NCBI RefSeq assembly: GCF_001590685.1
Contig: NZ_CP014616.1
Coordinates: 2,789,001 to 2,853,000 of the forward strand
DNA from: Sporosarcina psychrophila
GTDB taxonomy: Bacteria > Bacillota > Bacilli > Bacillales_A > Planococcaceae
Reading direction: 5' to 3'
DNA: 64,000 nucleotides
In this document: positions 1 through 9,656 of the stretch, one piece after another
Position numbering within the stretch: the stretch's first letter is position 1
Layout of the letters: every line of letters starts with the position of its first letter
Notes under the pieces: model-generated
Seen by the model: only the letters and a program-made list of their open reading frames with translations
Database searches by the model: none
What the model was told of the DNA's origin: nothing
Program-made: the position numbers and the translations under genes

Positions 1-331
1 GCAGCGTATGTAGGAACATCATTACGATAACCAGTGACGCTCCCCAGTGATGCATCCCACGCACAATTTCACCGAATGCTACTTCATTTTGAAGGTAATA
101 AACGGATTTCCATGCATTTTCAATGTCCGGTGTGTAATACATTGTAAGGAACATACCAGAAAGAATCTGGATGACAGTGATAAAGAATGTCAGTCCTCCG
201 AAACAATAGATGAATGCAGAAAAGTGATGTGCAGGGTTTACGTGCTCAGGTACTTCGTGGTCAGCGATATCGCGCCAAATCGGGGTGATATCCAACCGTT
301 CGTCAACCCAATCATAAATTTTATTTAGCAC
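1..331 (-). CDS. qcrB: Menaquinol:cytochrome c reductase cytochrome b subunit (QcrB), partial
   Basis: N-terminal 110 codons of the membrane cytochrome b of the bc complex; the rest lies beyond base 1. The reading frame begins with a GTG at 331 (MLNKIYDWVDERLD) and shows the NPAHHFSAF and RGMHHWGASL segments, the latter with haem-ligating histidines of the b6 family. The complex passes electrons from menaquinol to cytochrome c in the cytoplasmic membrane. It lies 23 bp downstream of qcrA in the usual qcrABC order. An AAGGGGG ribosome site precedes the GTG at a rather long distance, so the start rests mainly on the conserved N-terminus. Confidence 0.93.
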   Translation of the reverse strand, partial: MLNKIYDWVDERLDITPIWRDIADHEVPEHVNPAHHFSAFIYCFGGLTFFITVIQILSGMFLTMYYTPDIENAWKSVYYLQNEVAFGEIVRGMHHWGASLVIVMMFLHTL

Positions 332-354
332 TTCGGTCGTACCCCCTTACATTT

Positions 355-858
355 TTAAACTAATGTGTTCGGTTTTGTTTTTCCAAGATACACGAATCCG
401 CCTTCGACTTTAACATCAAATTCGTCAAGTGGTCCAAGCGGTGGCGTTCCTTTTACGTTGTCGCCATTTTTCATATAACGTCCTGCGTGACATGGACAGA
501 AAAATTGGTCTGGATGCTTTTCATCGCCGCCCCAGTTCACTGTACAACCAAGGTGTTTGCAGACAGGGGAAAGCGCGATAACCGTATCGCCTTCTTTATA
601 AACCCACGCAGTGTTTGACACGTCAGATTTATACCAGGCATCCTTACGATCTTTGATAGTGAAATCGACACGAACTGGTATTTCCGTTAGCTCGTCCACT
701 TTTTGCGGAGTCGGAATGAAGTCTCCTTCATCTTTCTTCTGCAAGACAGGGTCGATTGCAAAACGGACCATTGGCATCAACATACCTGACGCCATGAATC
801 CACCAACACCCATAAGTGTATAACTCATGAATTGGCGTCTTGACACTTTCTTGCTCAT
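355..858 (-). CDS. qcrA: Menaquinol:cytochrome c reductase Rieske iron-sulfur subunit (QcrA)
   Basis: 167-residue Rieske protein. Both cluster-binding boxes are complete: C100-x-H102-LG-C105 and C121-P-C123-H124, giving Cys100/His102/Cys121/His124 as 2Fe-2S ligands and Cys105-Cys123 as the family's disulfide. The N-terminus carries a twin-arginine SRRQF motif followed by a hydrophobic stretch (about residues 11-30), as expected for a Tat-exported, membrane-anchored Rieske protein. GAGGAGGG precedes the ATG. First gene of the qcr operon, with a promoter candidate at 932-960. Confidence 0.96.
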   Translation of the reverse strand: MSKKVSRRQFMSYTLMGVGGFMASGMLMPMVRFAIDPVLQKKDEGDFIPTPQKVDELTEIPVRVDFTIKDRKDAWYKSDVSNTAWVYKEGDTVIALSPVCKHLGCTVNWGGDEKHPDQFFCPCHAGRYMKNGDNVKGTPPLGPLDEFDVKVEGGFVYLGKTKPNTLV

Positions 859-931
859 TAATTTCCCTCCTCTTACTTAAAGGTCAGTCCAACGGACATT
901 CTTTTGCTAATTGTAATACTAGGACATATCT

Positions 932-960
932 ATGATATATCAATACTAAAGGAAATTCAA
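932..960 (-). promoter_or_regulatory. Candidate sigma-A promoter of qcrABC
   Basis: Read on the minus strand, TTGAAT and TATCAT are separated by 17 bp about 75 bp upstream of the qcrA start. The spacing is ideal and each box has one or two mismatches. Pattern match only. Confidence 0.45.
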
Positions 961-1005
961 TCCTGCTTTCCGAACAGATGGAAGTTTGTGAACAAATATC
1001 GAATT

Positions 1006-1455
1006 TTACTGCTCCGACCATTTTTCCGTGAAGCGTGGTAAAACCTGTCGAAGCTGATCTTCAATGATTGTTTTTCTTAATTGTGGATCCATGCTTTCCA
1101 GCGGAATTGACGGTAACCAGATCACTTCACCATCTAATTTAAGGCTTGTCCACGTAACATCAGTCGTCAAGAAAAATACGTGTTTAAATGGTGCCGCCGC
1201 AAAGTCCCGAGACAGTGTTGCAGCCAGCTCCGTCAGATCCATTGACTGCGTATAAGCAAATGGTGGCATTAGCATCATACGCCCTTTGAATTGCGTTTCG
1301 ATGAAAGTCGTAAGATGCATCAGAAACTCTGAAGATGACGCGCTGGTTTTCATATTCCCCGGCACAGTCTCTACTTTAAGTAAGGGTACTATAAGTGTAT
1401 CGATATATTCTTTCTGTTGCAAATATGTATCCATATCTTGTGCAATCCAGTTCAT
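1006..1455 (-). CDS. ypiF: YpiF-like protein (DUF2487 family)
   Basis: 149-residue soluble protein resembling B. subtilis YpiF and occupying its position between ypiB and qcrA. Its biochemical role is unknown. The start chosen is the ATG at 1455 (MNWIAQDMDTYL) because AAGGAGG lies 8 bp upstream; the upstream in-frame extension to 1482 has no ribosome site. It contains the conserved KEYIDTLIVPLL segment. No signal peptide or membrane segment is visible. Confidence 0.8.
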   Translation of the reverse strand: MNWIAQDMDTYLQQKEYIDTLIVPLLKVETVPGNMKTSASSSEFLMHLTTFIETQFKGRMMLMPPFAYTQSMDLTELAATLSRDFAAAPFKHVFFLTTDVTWTSLKLDGEVIWLPSIPLESMDPQLRKTIIEDQLRQVLPRFTEKWSEQ

Positions 1456-1485
1456 TGCAAAATTACCTCCTTGAAAAATCAATAA

Positions 1486-1511
1486 AGAACTCCACCAAAT
1501 TGGGCGGAGTC
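1486..1511 (-). terminator. Terminator candidate after ypiA-ypiB
   Basis: ACTCC-x-CC and GG-xx-GGAGT form an imperfect stem around an AAATT loop, followed on the minus strand by TTCTTTATTGATTTTT. It lies directly downstream of the ypiB stop. The U-tract is interrupted, so termination may be partial. Confidence 0.5.
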
Positions 1512-1512
1512 G

Positions 1513-2064
1513 TTAGTTCTTCGATACCTTCATGTCATTCAACAGCGCAGATAATGCGATAAACCGTTCCTTATCGTTGTTATCGAGGGCCTCATCAACC
1601 CTTTTCATAAGCATATCAACGGTCATTAAAGCAGCACTTTCCTCCAGTAATTGTTCTGCAATTTCCCGATCGCCTTCACTTACCTGTAAATAATCCGGAA
1701 GAAAAGGATTTTCCTCACGAACACTCGCATATTCTGGGCAAGAGTGGCTGTTCGAAAAATTTAATTGTATATACATCTTATCATCTGGATGAAGTCTTAA
1801 GTCATGAAATGACTTCTCGGCATCAGCAGTCATTAAGTTCCCTTTATAAAAACGAAACGGAATGCTCTCCGAACCCGTTGTTGACATCACCATCGCCCTT
1901 GGACAGTAATGTGCTTCATCCGTAAAGTGGACGTTTTGCAGAAGCTGTTCGTGGCTTAGAAGGTAATTCAAAATCCACACACATTCACGGCGCTTCAATT
2001 TGTAGCGCTTTAAGAACCATCGCACAAAGTCCTTTTTAGCAGCGACAGGAACCATGGCCGTCAT
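1513..2064 (-). CDS. ypiB: YpiB-like protein (UPF0302 family)
   Basis: 183-residue protein of the YpiB family, whose function is not established. The start chosen is ATG 2064 (MTAMVPVAAKKDF), which has GAGGAGG at good distance; the longer reading frame to 2133 runs back into ypiA. The start overlaps the ypiA coding end by a few bases, implying translational coupling. It has a basic N-terminal part (KRYKLKRRE) and an acidic C-terminal helix-rich part. In the Bacillus backbone it is always found between ypiA and the qcr operon. Confidence 0.82.
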   Translation of the reverse strand: MTAMVPVAAKKDFVRWFLKRYKLKRRECVWILNYLLSHEQLLQNVHFTDEAHYCPRAMVMSTTGSESIPFRFYKGNLMTADAEKSFHDLRLHPDDKMYIQLNFSNSHSCPEYASVREENPFLPDYLQVSEGDREIAEQLLEESAALMTVDMLMKRVDEALDNNDKERFIALSALLNDMKVSKN

Positions 2065-2065
2065 G

Positions 2066-3331
2066 TCACACCTCCTCGTCATTTTGTGCTTCAAGATAAG
2101 CTCTCCAATTCTCATCGTCAGGGTCAAGTTCAACCAATTCCTTGACTATTTTGAGGGCTTCATCACGTTTTCCTTCTTCAATCAGGAATTTCGCGAAGTT
2201 TCCAAGAAAACTGTGGTCATCCTTCATCCCAATATATGCCTTACCATAGGATGTGTATGCATCTTCATATTGTTCTTCACGTTCATATGCATAGGCCATA
2301 AACGCATCCAATAAAGGTATGTCAACTTGATTATCTTGTGAGTACGTAAGTAGATCGAGCAACTCAGGGCTCTGTTCTCTCTCATTGTACAGCGAGGCAA
2401 GCGTAATAAGTGCTTCAATGTATTCTGGATCGAGTGCCAATGCTTCTTTCAAATGTTCTTCTGCTTTTTCTGGAATACCTAATTTCAATGCTGATTTCCC
2501 AGCGGTCAATTGCAGTTCCTTATCAAATTCGTCCCTGCGGATTCCATCTTTGAACATATCGTATGCTCTTTGATCATCACCTAAAACTGACAAAGACTGT
2601 CCTGCCAGCATATAAGCAGAAAAGTAATCTGGATCCATTTCAATTAAATCGTCTAGCAATGTGACTGCTTTTTCTGCATTGCCACTTTGGAAGTAAGCAA
2701 ATGCCGCCCCGAAAAGTGTATCTGGCAAGGCGTTATCCTGTAGCATTTCTTCGTAGTAAGGTATTGCTTCTTCATAAGCAGCACCAGCGCTATATGTTTC
2801 CGCAAGTCTTGAAACAATACGAATGCCGCCAATTTCTTCCGTTTCATCATTCAAATCAAGATACATCCGCGTAGCCTCTCCGTACTTCCCAGAATCAAGG
2901 AGCAATTCCGCATACGCAAACCGAATGACAGGTTCATCAGGTACAAGTTCATGAGCTTCCTTAATCTTCGCAAGAGCTGCTTCCGCCATTCCGGACATCT
3001 GATAATAATCCGCTAACGCTAAAAGGGCTTGGACATATTCTTCGTCGTCCGGCCCAACATCCGTGAGAAGAAGAAGCGCTTCGTCCTCTTCCCCGAGCTC
3101 CAGTAATGTACCGGCGCGATCAATTTTCAACTGGGCTTCATCCGGTAAATGAAGGCGCAACGTTTCAAAAAGGCGATCAGCCTCCCCCATAAATCCATAA
3201 CTAGCAAATAAATCTGCCGCTTCATAGAGCAAATCGAAATCGGTCGACCCCGTTAACTGATCGATAACACCGGTGAGTACTTCTACATCACCTTCTAAAA
3301 TAGTTCGTTCAATTTCTTCTAACTGTCCCAT
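2066..3331 (-). CDS. ypiA: Tetratricopeptide-repeat protein YpiA
   Basis: 421 residues made almost entirely of TPR-like helical repeats, for example ALAKIKEAHELVPDEP and AEEHLKEALALDPEYIEA, and very acidic overall. No signal peptide or catalytic domain is visible, so it is presumably a protein-protein scaffold. A GGTGAAAAT ribosome site precedes the ATG. It lies between aroA and ypiB as in B. subtilis and overlaps ypiB. The partner proteins are unknown. Confidence 0.82.
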   Translation of the reverse strand: MGQLEEIERTILEGDVEVLTGVIDQLTGSTDFDLLYEAADLFASYGFMGEADRLFETLRLHLPDEAQLKIDRAGTLLELGEEDEALLLLTDVGPDDEEYVQALLALADYYQMSGMAEAALAKIKEAHELVPDEPVIRFAYAELLLDSGKYGEATRMYLDLNDETEEIGGIRIVSRLAETYSAGAAYEEAIPYYEEMLQDNALPDTLFGAAFAYFQSGNAEKAVTLLDDLIEMDPDYFSAYMLAGQSLSVLGDDQRAYDMFKDGIRRDEFDKELQLTAGKSALKLGIPEKAEEHLKEALALDPEYIEALITLASLYNEREQSPELLDLLTYSQDNQVDIPLLDAFMAYAYEREEQYEDAYTSYGKAYIGMKDDHSFLGNFAKFLIEEGKRDEALKIVKELVELDPDDENWRAYLEAQNDEEV

Positions 3332-3369
3332 ATTTTCACCTGAACTTTCAAAATGTATACATCAAGCTG

Positions 3370-4680
3370 TTATCCTTTTGCATTTATAGAAACAGCGAGC
3401 TTTTCCAAGTCTGTGAAAAATCCTGGATATGAAATAGCTATGCATGACGGATCTTCGATTTGGATTGGAGCTGACGCGACAAGTGCTGCAATTGCAGCCA
3501 TCATACCCAATCTATGATCGCCGTACGAAACAAGTGTGCCACCCGAGAGTTCCGTAGGTCCATGAATGATCATCCCATCGTCCGTCGCTTCGATATTTGC
3601 ACCCAATTTTTTCAACTCTGTTGTTACCGCAGCAATTCTATCTGTCTCTTTGACCCGTAGTTCCCCGGCGTCTTTGATAACTGTTGTTCCTTCGGCCTGC
3701 GTTGCGAGCAATGCGATAACAGGCAGCTCATCGATGAGCCTTGGTATTAAGTCCCCACTGATTTCAGTACCATGCAAACCTTCGTAGGATACTTTTACAG
3801 TACCATACGGTTCGCCAGCCCCGTTAACTTCTTCAAGGATTTCAACACAAGCACCCATATTCGTAAGCACGTCCAATATCCCCGTCCTTGTCGGATTAAG
3901 CCCGACATTCGTAAACGTAACGGAACTTCCCTTAATCATTGCAGCTGCAACCATGAAAAATGCCGCTGATGAAATATCACCTGGAACTAACACATCTTTG
4001 CCCCGGAGCACATTCCCGCCCTTGACACTAACTTTAGTTCCGTCCACCTGAACCTCTGCTCCAAATTGCTGCAGCATACGTTCAGTATGGTCGCGCGAAA
4101 CTGTCTCCTCACTAATAACAGTTGTCCCTTCCGCATTCAAACCAGCAAACAGAATAGCCGATTTAACTTGGGCACTGGCAACAGGCATGTCGTATTCAAT
4201 TGCAGAGAGCGGTCCACCCGTAATTGTGAGTGGCAGGAGATTGCCATCTGGTTCTCCTACTACAGAAGCTCCCATGGACGACAAGGGTAGTGTAACTCTA
4301 TTCATTGGACGCTTTGATAGTGATTCATCGCCTGTCAGAACAGACTTGATAGTTGAGCCCGCAAGTATTCCAAGAATTAGACGTGCTGTTGTCCCAGAAT
4401 TACCTGCATAAAGTTCCTCAGACGGCGTTTGCCACCCTTGCATTCCAGGGCTATCTACCGTGACGTTAGTACCATCCCTTTCAATTGATACGCCGAGTTG
4501 TCGAAAAATATCAATTGTTCGTAGGCAATCTTCTCCGTCCAGGAATCCGGTAATTTTTGTTTTACCTTCGGCGATGGAACCGAGCATCACGGCCCGGTGC
4601 GATATCGATTTATCACCTGGAACTACCACATTACCCTTCAATTCTGGTTTATTGAACGCCACTAGTTTCGTCTCCACCAA
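3370..4680 (-). CDS. aroA: 3-phosphoshikimate 1-carboxyvinyltransferase (EPSP synthase)
   Basis: About 436 residues. Catalyses condensation of shikimate-3-phosphate with phosphoenolpyruvate, the sixth step of the shikimate pathway. Visible family signatures are PGDKSISHRAVML near the N-terminus, AGNSGTTARL and RVKETDRIAA. No ATG opens the gene. A GGGGGG ribosome site lies 6 bp upstream of a TTG at 4680 (followed at once by GTG), so TTG 4680 is preferred over the first in-frame TTG at 4698, which overlaps the tyrA stop. Called aroE in older B. subtilis nomenclature. Last gene of the aromatic supraoperon. Confidence 0.95.
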   Translation of the reverse strand: MVETKLVAFNKPELKGNVVVPGDKSISHRAVMLGSIAEGKTKITGFLDGEDCLRTIDIFRQLGVSIERDGTNVTVDSPGMQGWQTPSEELYAGNSGTTARLILGILAGSTIKSVLTGDESLSKRPMNRVTLPLSSMGASVVGEPDGNLLPLTITGGPLSAIEYDMPVASAQVKSAILFAGLNAEGTTVISEETVSRDHTERMLQQFGAEVQVDGTKVSVKGGNVLRGKDVLVPGDISSAAFFMVAAAMIKGSSVTFTNVGLNPTRTGILDVLTNMGACVEILEEVNGAGEPYGTVKVSYEGLHGTEISGDLIPRLIDELPVIALLATQAEGTTVIKDAGELRVKETDRIAAVTTELKKLGANIEATDDGMIIHGPTELSGGTLVSYGDHRLGMMAAIAALVASAPIQIEDPSCIAISYPGFFTDLEKLAVSINAKG

Positions 4681-4694
4681 GAAAAGCCCCCCAT

Positions 4695-5795
4695 TCAAAC
4701 TATGTACATGCTAAAATTCATTGTTTTGGAAAGAGCGGATTTTGCTCGTTCCCGGTCATCAGTAGTTTGGAAGCTGATAACAAGTATTCCAAAGACATCC
4801 GTCCGCGTCTCAACGATTCGGATATTTGTTAAACTGATCCGTTCATCCGCAAGTATTTTTGTGATTTCCGAAATGATACCAGGGTGATCAGGAATATCAA
4901 TATGCAAATCGAATGTCATATAAAATGCACCCTGAGACGTAATCGGTAAGTCGTCTCGGAACTGTTTCGCCCCTGCAAAATAATTATATATTTCGTCGGG
5001 GTCATTCGATTTTAGCATATTTCGAACATTTTCCATCTCTTCAAGCCATCCGTCCAGTTGCTTTAACAACTCTTCCCTGTTCTGCGTCGTAATATCACGC
5101 CACATGATGGGATCTGCAGATGCAATTCGAGTCAAGTCACGAAACCCGCCCGCCGCAAGTTTTTTAACAAACGGTTGCTCTTCTTGTTGTGCTGATAGCC
5201 TTCCAACGAGCGAAGAAGCGACGAGATGTGGAAAATGGCTAACGATTGCCGTCATCCGATCATGTTCTTCAGAATCGAGCACGACAATTTTCCCTTTCGT
5301 TGGACCAAGTAGAACGCGGAGCTGTTCGACCTTTGCACTGTCTGTTTGTGAATCTGGTGTCAATATGTAATACGCATTTTCAAATAGATGCTCTTTAGCC
5401 GCAGTTACTCCACTTTTATGAGAACCCGCCATTGGATGGCCACCGATAAATGTAATTCCACGTTCAAGCAATTGTTTTGCAGCATCCATTATTGGACCTT
5501 TTGTACTGCCCGTATCCGTCATAATAACGTCAGTTCTCAATTTCCAGTTGACCGCTTGATGCATCATTGCAACCGTCGTATTGACCGGCGTTGCAAAGAT
5601 GATGACATCCGCATTTTCACATGCATTCTCAATAGATGTGGCAATTGTATCAATGATCCCCCTACGGAAGGCTTGTTCCAACGTACTGAAGGATCGGTCG
5701 TACCCCGTTACTTGCAGACCGGGGTTACGTTTCAAAGCAAGCCCGAGCGAACCACCAATCAGGCCAAGTCCAATTATCGCGATATTCGGTTTCAT
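4695..5795 (-). CDS. tyrA: Prephenate dehydrogenase
   Basis: 366 residues. Oxidatively decarboxylates prephenate to 4-hydroxyphenylpyruvate for tyrosine synthesis. An NAD-binding Rossmann motif GLGLIGGSLG lies at residues 9-18. The catalytic domain contains GGHPMAGSHKSG, and a C-terminal ACT regulatory domain (DHPGIISEITKIL, about residue 300 on) suggests feedback control by an aromatic amino acid. The ATG overlaps the hisC stop as ATGA, so translation is probably coupled. Confidence 0.95.
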   Translation of the reverse strand: MKPNIAIIGLGLIGGSLGLALKRNPGLQVTGYDRSFSTLEQAFRRGIIDTIATSIENACENADVIIFATPVNTTVAMMHQAVNWKLRTDVIMTDTGSTKGPIMDAAKQLLERGITFIGGHPMAGSHKSGVTAAKEHLFENAYYILTPDSQTDSAKVEQLRVLLGPTKGKIVVLDSEEHDRMTAIVSHFPHLVASSLVGRLSAQQEEQPFVKKLAAGGFRDLTRIASADPIMWRDITTQNREELLKQLDGWLEEMENVRNMLKSNDPDEIYNYFAGAKQFRDDLPITSQGAFYMTFDLHIDIPDHPGIISEITKILADERISLTNIRIVETRTDVFGILVISFQTTDDRERAKSALSKTMNFSMYIV

Positions 5796-6892
5796 ACGGC
5801 TGAACCCTCGGATTGCAACAACGTATCAAATGCTTTGAGGAAGTTACTAGTCTGTTCTTCCGACCCAATTGTCACCCTTATATAACCGGGGGTTCCAAGT
5901 GCATTTCCGCTTCTAATGATGAATCCCTGCTGCAACAGTTTTTCTGAAGCATCATCTGCATCACCTGGCACTGCAATTAAAACGAAATTTGTTTCGGAAT
6001 CGAATAAATGCAGTTTATTGTCCGAAGCATACTTTGTAAACCGTAGCCTTTGTTCATGATTCAGGTTACGACAATGTTCGATGAATGCTTCATCTTCGAG
6101 CGCTTTTTCCGCAACTGCTAGACCAAGCGAGTTATTGTTGAACGGGCTCCGCACTTTATTGAGATTAGAAATGACCTCCGGGTCACCAATTGCATAGCCT
6201 ACTCTGAATGCTGCCAATCCGTATGCTTTGGAAAACGTCCGTAAAATAATGACATTCGGGAATTTTTCCAGCCATGAAATCGAGTCGATATGCTCAGAGC
6301 CAGTAATGTATTCGAAATACGCTTCGTCAAGAACAACTAGGATATTTTCTGAAACTTGTTCAAGGAATCCTTTTAACGTGTCGCTAGGAATCAAGTTACC
6401 AGTCGGATTGTTCGGATTGCATAGCCAAGCAACCGAAGTCTCACCATCGATAGCTCCCAAGAACCCCTCCAAATCATGATGACCATCCTTCAGCGGTACT
6501 TCCCGGATTTCGGCACCTTCTATTCTTGCATTATGAGCATATTGAGGGAATGTCGGTGTCGCCATAACAGTATTTACTCCTTTGCCAAGGAGCGCTCTTG
6601 AAATGATCATAATGATTTCATCTGAGCCATTTCCGAATAACAAAGAGGTTTCGTCAACTCCGTGTTTCTCCGCAAGTTTCTTCCGTAGTCCCCCCGCATA
6701 GCCGTCTGGATACAATTCATGCTGGATTGCGGCTGATGTCAAATAGTCTCTGACGGATGGTGCACAGCCATACGGGTTTTCATTTGAAGCAAGTTTTACA
6801 ACATCATCCAGACCGTATATTCGTTTTGCTTCGTCAATCGATCTACCTGGTTTATAAGGTTGCATACTATCAAGCGCTTTTTTCCAGTTCAT
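5792..6892 (-). CDS. hisC: Histidinol-phosphate / aromatic aminotransferase
   Basis: 366-residue class II PLP aminotransferase. SNENPYG near the N-terminus, NPNNPTG, DEAYFEY and the PLP-lysine box TFSKAYGLAAFRVG are visible. In Bacillus the enzyme serves both histidine and tyrosine/phenylalanine synthesis, which fits its place between aroH and tyrA. The start is ATG 6892 with GGAGGG upstream; the frame extends further to 6955 but has no ribosome site there. Only 28 bp separate it from aroH, where B. subtilis has six trp genes. Confidence 0.93.
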   Translation of the reverse strand: MNWKKALDSMQPYKPGRSIDEAKRIYGLDDVVKLASNENPYGCAPSVRDYLTSAAIQHELYPDGYAGGLRKKLAEKHGVDETSLLFGNGSDEIIMIISRALLGKGVNTVMATPTFPQYAHNARIEGAEIREVPLKDGHHDLEGFLGAIDGETSVAWLCNPNNPTGNLIPSDTLKGFLEQVSENILVVLDEAYFEYITGSEHIDSISWLEKFPNVIILRTFSKAYGLAAFRVGYAIGDPEVISNLNKVRSPFNNNSLGLAVAEKALEDEAFIEHCRNLNHEQRLRFTKYASDNKLHLFDSETNFVLIAVPGDADDASEKLLQQGFIIRSGNALGTPGYIRVTIGSEEQTSNFLKAFDTLLQSEGSAV

Positions 6893-6920
6893 AAAATTCC
6901 CTCCGGTCAATAGATATGGG

Positions 6921-7286
6921 TTATTTTTGTAAATCCGGTCGTAACTTAACTGCATTTTTTTGATAAATATGTTTTACATAACGTTGCGGAATATCAGTAT
7001 TCACATGCATAAGCGCTCTGATGCATAATGGCATTGCTCCCGGGACGTCCATCTCATGCGTACACATAACCGGTACGTATATCCATCCATCAATCGACCG
7101 AACTGCTTTTGCAGGAAAGGTCGATTTGATGTCCGTCGTAGTAGAGATAAGTACCGAAATGATATCCCCAGGTAAAACACTGTTCTCTTTCGCCATTTCT
7201 TCGACCAACGCTTGCGTCGCTTCAAGAACAGCTTGTTCTTCGTCGTTCTCGACTGTCGTTGCTCCCCTTAATCCTCTTACCATCAT
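6921..7286 (-). CDS. aroH: Chorismate mutase, AroH type
   Basis: 121-residue monofunctional chorismate mutase of the trimeric AroH family. Converts chorismate to prephenate for phenylalanine and tyrosine synthesis. The N-terminal RGLRGATTVE, the FPAKAVR segment and C-terminal LRPDL match the family, including the Arg residues that bind the substrate carboxylates. The first of two consecutive ATG codons overlaps the aroB stop (ATGA). Confidence 0.95.
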   Translation of the reverse strand: MMVRGLRGATTVENDEEQAVLEATQALVEEMAKENSVLPGDIISVLISTTTDIKSTFPAKAVRSIDGWIYVPVMCTHEMDVPGAMPLCIRALMHVNTDIPQRYVKHIYQKNAVKLRPDLQK

Positions 7287-8389
7287 TTCTTCACATCCCC
7301 TTTCGTTCTTTGTCTCAATTGATGGAATGCTTGTTCACATTGCGCTTTTGACAGTTCTTTTACATAGGGTTTTCCTATCCCATCAAGCAAAACAAAATTA
7401 AGCTTTCCGAAAGAGACTTTTTTATCTTTTTCCATGTAATTCATAAATACATCGAATCCATGTTCATGAACCGGTTGGAATGTATAGCCATGCGTATTTG
7501 CAAATTGGATGAATCGAATTGTCAACGCTTCATCAACCGCGCCAGTGTCTTCACTTAAAATAAGACTGTATACCATGCCAATCATAACCGACTCTCCATG
7601 GCTTAAACCACCGAAACCACATACACCTTCTACAGCATGGCCGAATGTATGACCGAAGTTTAGATACTTTCGAGTCGAATGCTCAAATTCGTCTTCTGAG
7701 ACAATTTTCGCTTTAACTTCGATTCCCCGTAACAATTCGCGTGATAACCATTCAATGCTTGGTTGAGAAAAGGAAGGGGTAGACAATAGCTCAAGCGTCC
7801 ATTCCTCATTTGAAATAAGCGCGTGTTTCAACAATTCTGCCATACCCGATCTGATTTCTCGAGGCGGAAGCGATTCGAAGAGCCTTGTGTTGAATAGAAC
7901 TCCGACTGGCTGATGAAAAGAGCCTACCATATTTTTCCCTTCCGGCATATTGATTGCCGTTTTGCCCCCCACTGCACTGTCATGAGCCAAGATTGTTGTA
8001 GGACATTGCAAGTACCTAATCCCCCTCATGAATGTCGCAGCGACGAACCCAGTGAGATCACCGCATGCGCCTCCCCCAAATGCAATAAGGAGAGAATCCC
8101 TGGTGAATTTTTCATTTAACAAAAAAGATAGGCAATCGACATACACAGCGGATGTTTTACAGCTTTCTCCAGCTGGGACTGTTTTTACACTAATTTCACA
8201 GTTTACAGACTGCAACGACTTTTGTAGCAGCGGCAAGTAGATAGCTGCTACCCGCTCATCCGCAATGATAGCAATTCGGTCGACTGTGCCTAGAAGTTCA
8301 GCATATTCTGTGGCGAATAGCTCGTACGTATCTTGACCTATATGGACGTTATATTGATGATCCCGGACAGCAACTGTAAGTTTCCCCAT
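7283..8389 (-). CDS. aroB: 3-dehydroquinate synthase
   Basis: 368 residues. Converts DAHP to 3-dehydroquinate, the second step of the shikimate pathway, using NAD and a divalent metal. The glycine-rich GGGACGDLTGFVA and the metal-binding LNFGHTFGHA motifs are present. An AAAGGAG site precedes the ATG. It lies immediately after aroC (spacing about 1 bp) and overlaps aroH, as in the Bacillus aroFBH gene set. Confidence 0.96.
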   Translation of the reverse strand: MGKLTVAVRDHQYNVHIGQDTYELFATEYAELLGTVDRIAIIADERVAAIYLPLLQKSLQSVNCEISVKTVPAGESCKTSAVYVDCLSFLLNEKFTRDSLLIAFGGGACGDLTGFVAATFMRGIRYLQCPTTILAHDSAVGGKTAINMPEGKNMVGSFHQPVGVLFNTRLFESLPPREIRSGMAELLKHALISNEEWTLELLSTPSFSQPSIEWLSRELLRGIEVKAKIVSEDEFEHSTRKYLNFGHTFGHAVEGVCGFGGLSHGESVMIGMVYSLILSEDTGAVDEALTIRFIQFANTHGYTFQPVHEHGFDVFMNYMEKDKKVSFGKLNFVLLDGIGKPYVKELSKAQCEQAFHQLRQRTKGDVKK

Positions 8390-8390
8390 A

Positions 8391-9572
8391 TTAAAACTCC
8401 TTTACATACCGTCTATATTCTTCAATATCCTTTTTTAGACCGTCCATCGTGTCCGTACGGAATTCTTCCATAATGGCTTTCGCCATTTCAGTTGCAATGA
8501 CATGTTCTGCAACAACAGAAGCTGCAGGTACCGCACAAGGGTCTGAACGTTCGATTGTAGCAACAAACGGTTCTTTCGTATCAATATCGACACTTTCAAG
8601 CGGCTTGTACAAGGTAGGGATAGGTTTCATGACGCCCCTGACTACAATCGGCATACCTGTCGTCATTCCACCTTCAAGGCCACCCAATCGGTTTGATTTA
8701 CGGAAATAGCCTTGTTCTTCACTCCAAACAATTTCATCATGCACTTTACTGCCTGGCATTTTTGCCATTTCAAACCCGAGTCCAATCTCAACGCCTTTAA
8801 ACGCATTGATGCTCATCATCGCTCCCGCAAGCTTACCGTCCATCTTCCGATCGAATTGAACATAGCTCCCGATTCCAGGTGGACATCCTTCAATAACCAC
8901 TTCTACGACGCCTCCAACCGTATCTCCACGGCCTTTCGCATCATCAATTGCTTGGACCATCAGTTTCGAAGCCTCAGGGTCTGCACAGTAGACAGGGTCA
9001 TTCTCGATGATATTACGGAGCTCTTCCGTCCCTTTTCCTGCATATGTATCTGGATTTGTTGTGAATCCCCCAATTTCTGTTACATGTGCGACAGTTTCGA
9101 TACCCAGTTCGCGTAGGAACTGTTTTGCAACCGCACCGATTGCCACACGCATCGTCGTCTCACGCGCGGACGATCGTTCTAGAACGTTGCGCAAATCTCG
9201 ATGACCGTATTTCATGCCGCCCACAAGATCTGCATGACCTGGTCTTGGACGCGTTATTTGTCGTTTCACATCTTCTGGCTTAACATCATCAGCGAGTGGT
9301 TCTACCCCCATAATCGATGTCCAATGTTTCCAATCATCATTAACAACAGTCAACGTCACCGGTGACCCAAGTGTTTTACCATGGCGGACACCTGATGAAA
9401 TGACAACCTGATCTTTTTCTATTTGCATACGTCTTCCGCGACCATGTCCACCTTGACGCCTTGAAAGTTCCCCATTAATCATTTCAGCAGTCAATTCCAT
9501 TTGAGCAGGTAGCCCTTCAATGATTGCTGTTAGTTGCGGACCGTGTGATTCACCGGCAGTGAAATATCTCAT
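8391..9572 (-). CDS. aroC: Chorismate synthase
   Basis: 393 residues. Last enzyme of the shikimate pathway; makes chorismate from EPSP with reduced FMN. The N-terminal [28 protein letters not shown] and [12 protein letters not shown] signatures are present. The start is ATG 9572 with GAGGAGG six bases upstream; a longer frame to 9626 is not supported. It is first in the aromatic supraoperon (aroF in B. subtilis naming). Confidence 0.96.
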   Translation of the reverse strand: MRYFTAGESHGPQLTAIIEGLPAQMELTAEMINGELSRRQGGHGRGRRMQIEKDQVVISSGVRHGKTLGSPVTLTVVNDDWKHWTSIMGVEPLADDVKPEDVKRQITRPRPGHADLVGGMKYGHRDLRNVLERSSARETTMRVAIGAVAKQFLRELGIETVAHVTEIGGFTTNPDTYAGKGTEELRNIIENDPVYCADPEASKLMVQAIDDAKGRGDTVGGVVEVVIEGCPPGIGSYVQFDRKMDGKLAGAMMSINAFKGVEIGLGFEMAKMPGSKVHDEIVWSEEQGYFRKSNRLGGLEGGMTTGMPIVVRGVMKPIPTLYKPLESVDIDTKEPFVATIERSDPCAVPAASVVAEHVIATEMAKAIMEEFRTDTMDGLKKDIEEYRRYVKEF

Positions 9573-9656
9573 TCCATTTCCTCCTCCGACGAATGGATTA
9601 ACATTCGTTTTATAGCACTCTACCAAAGTAAGATGCTTTTGACTATATGTTTATAT

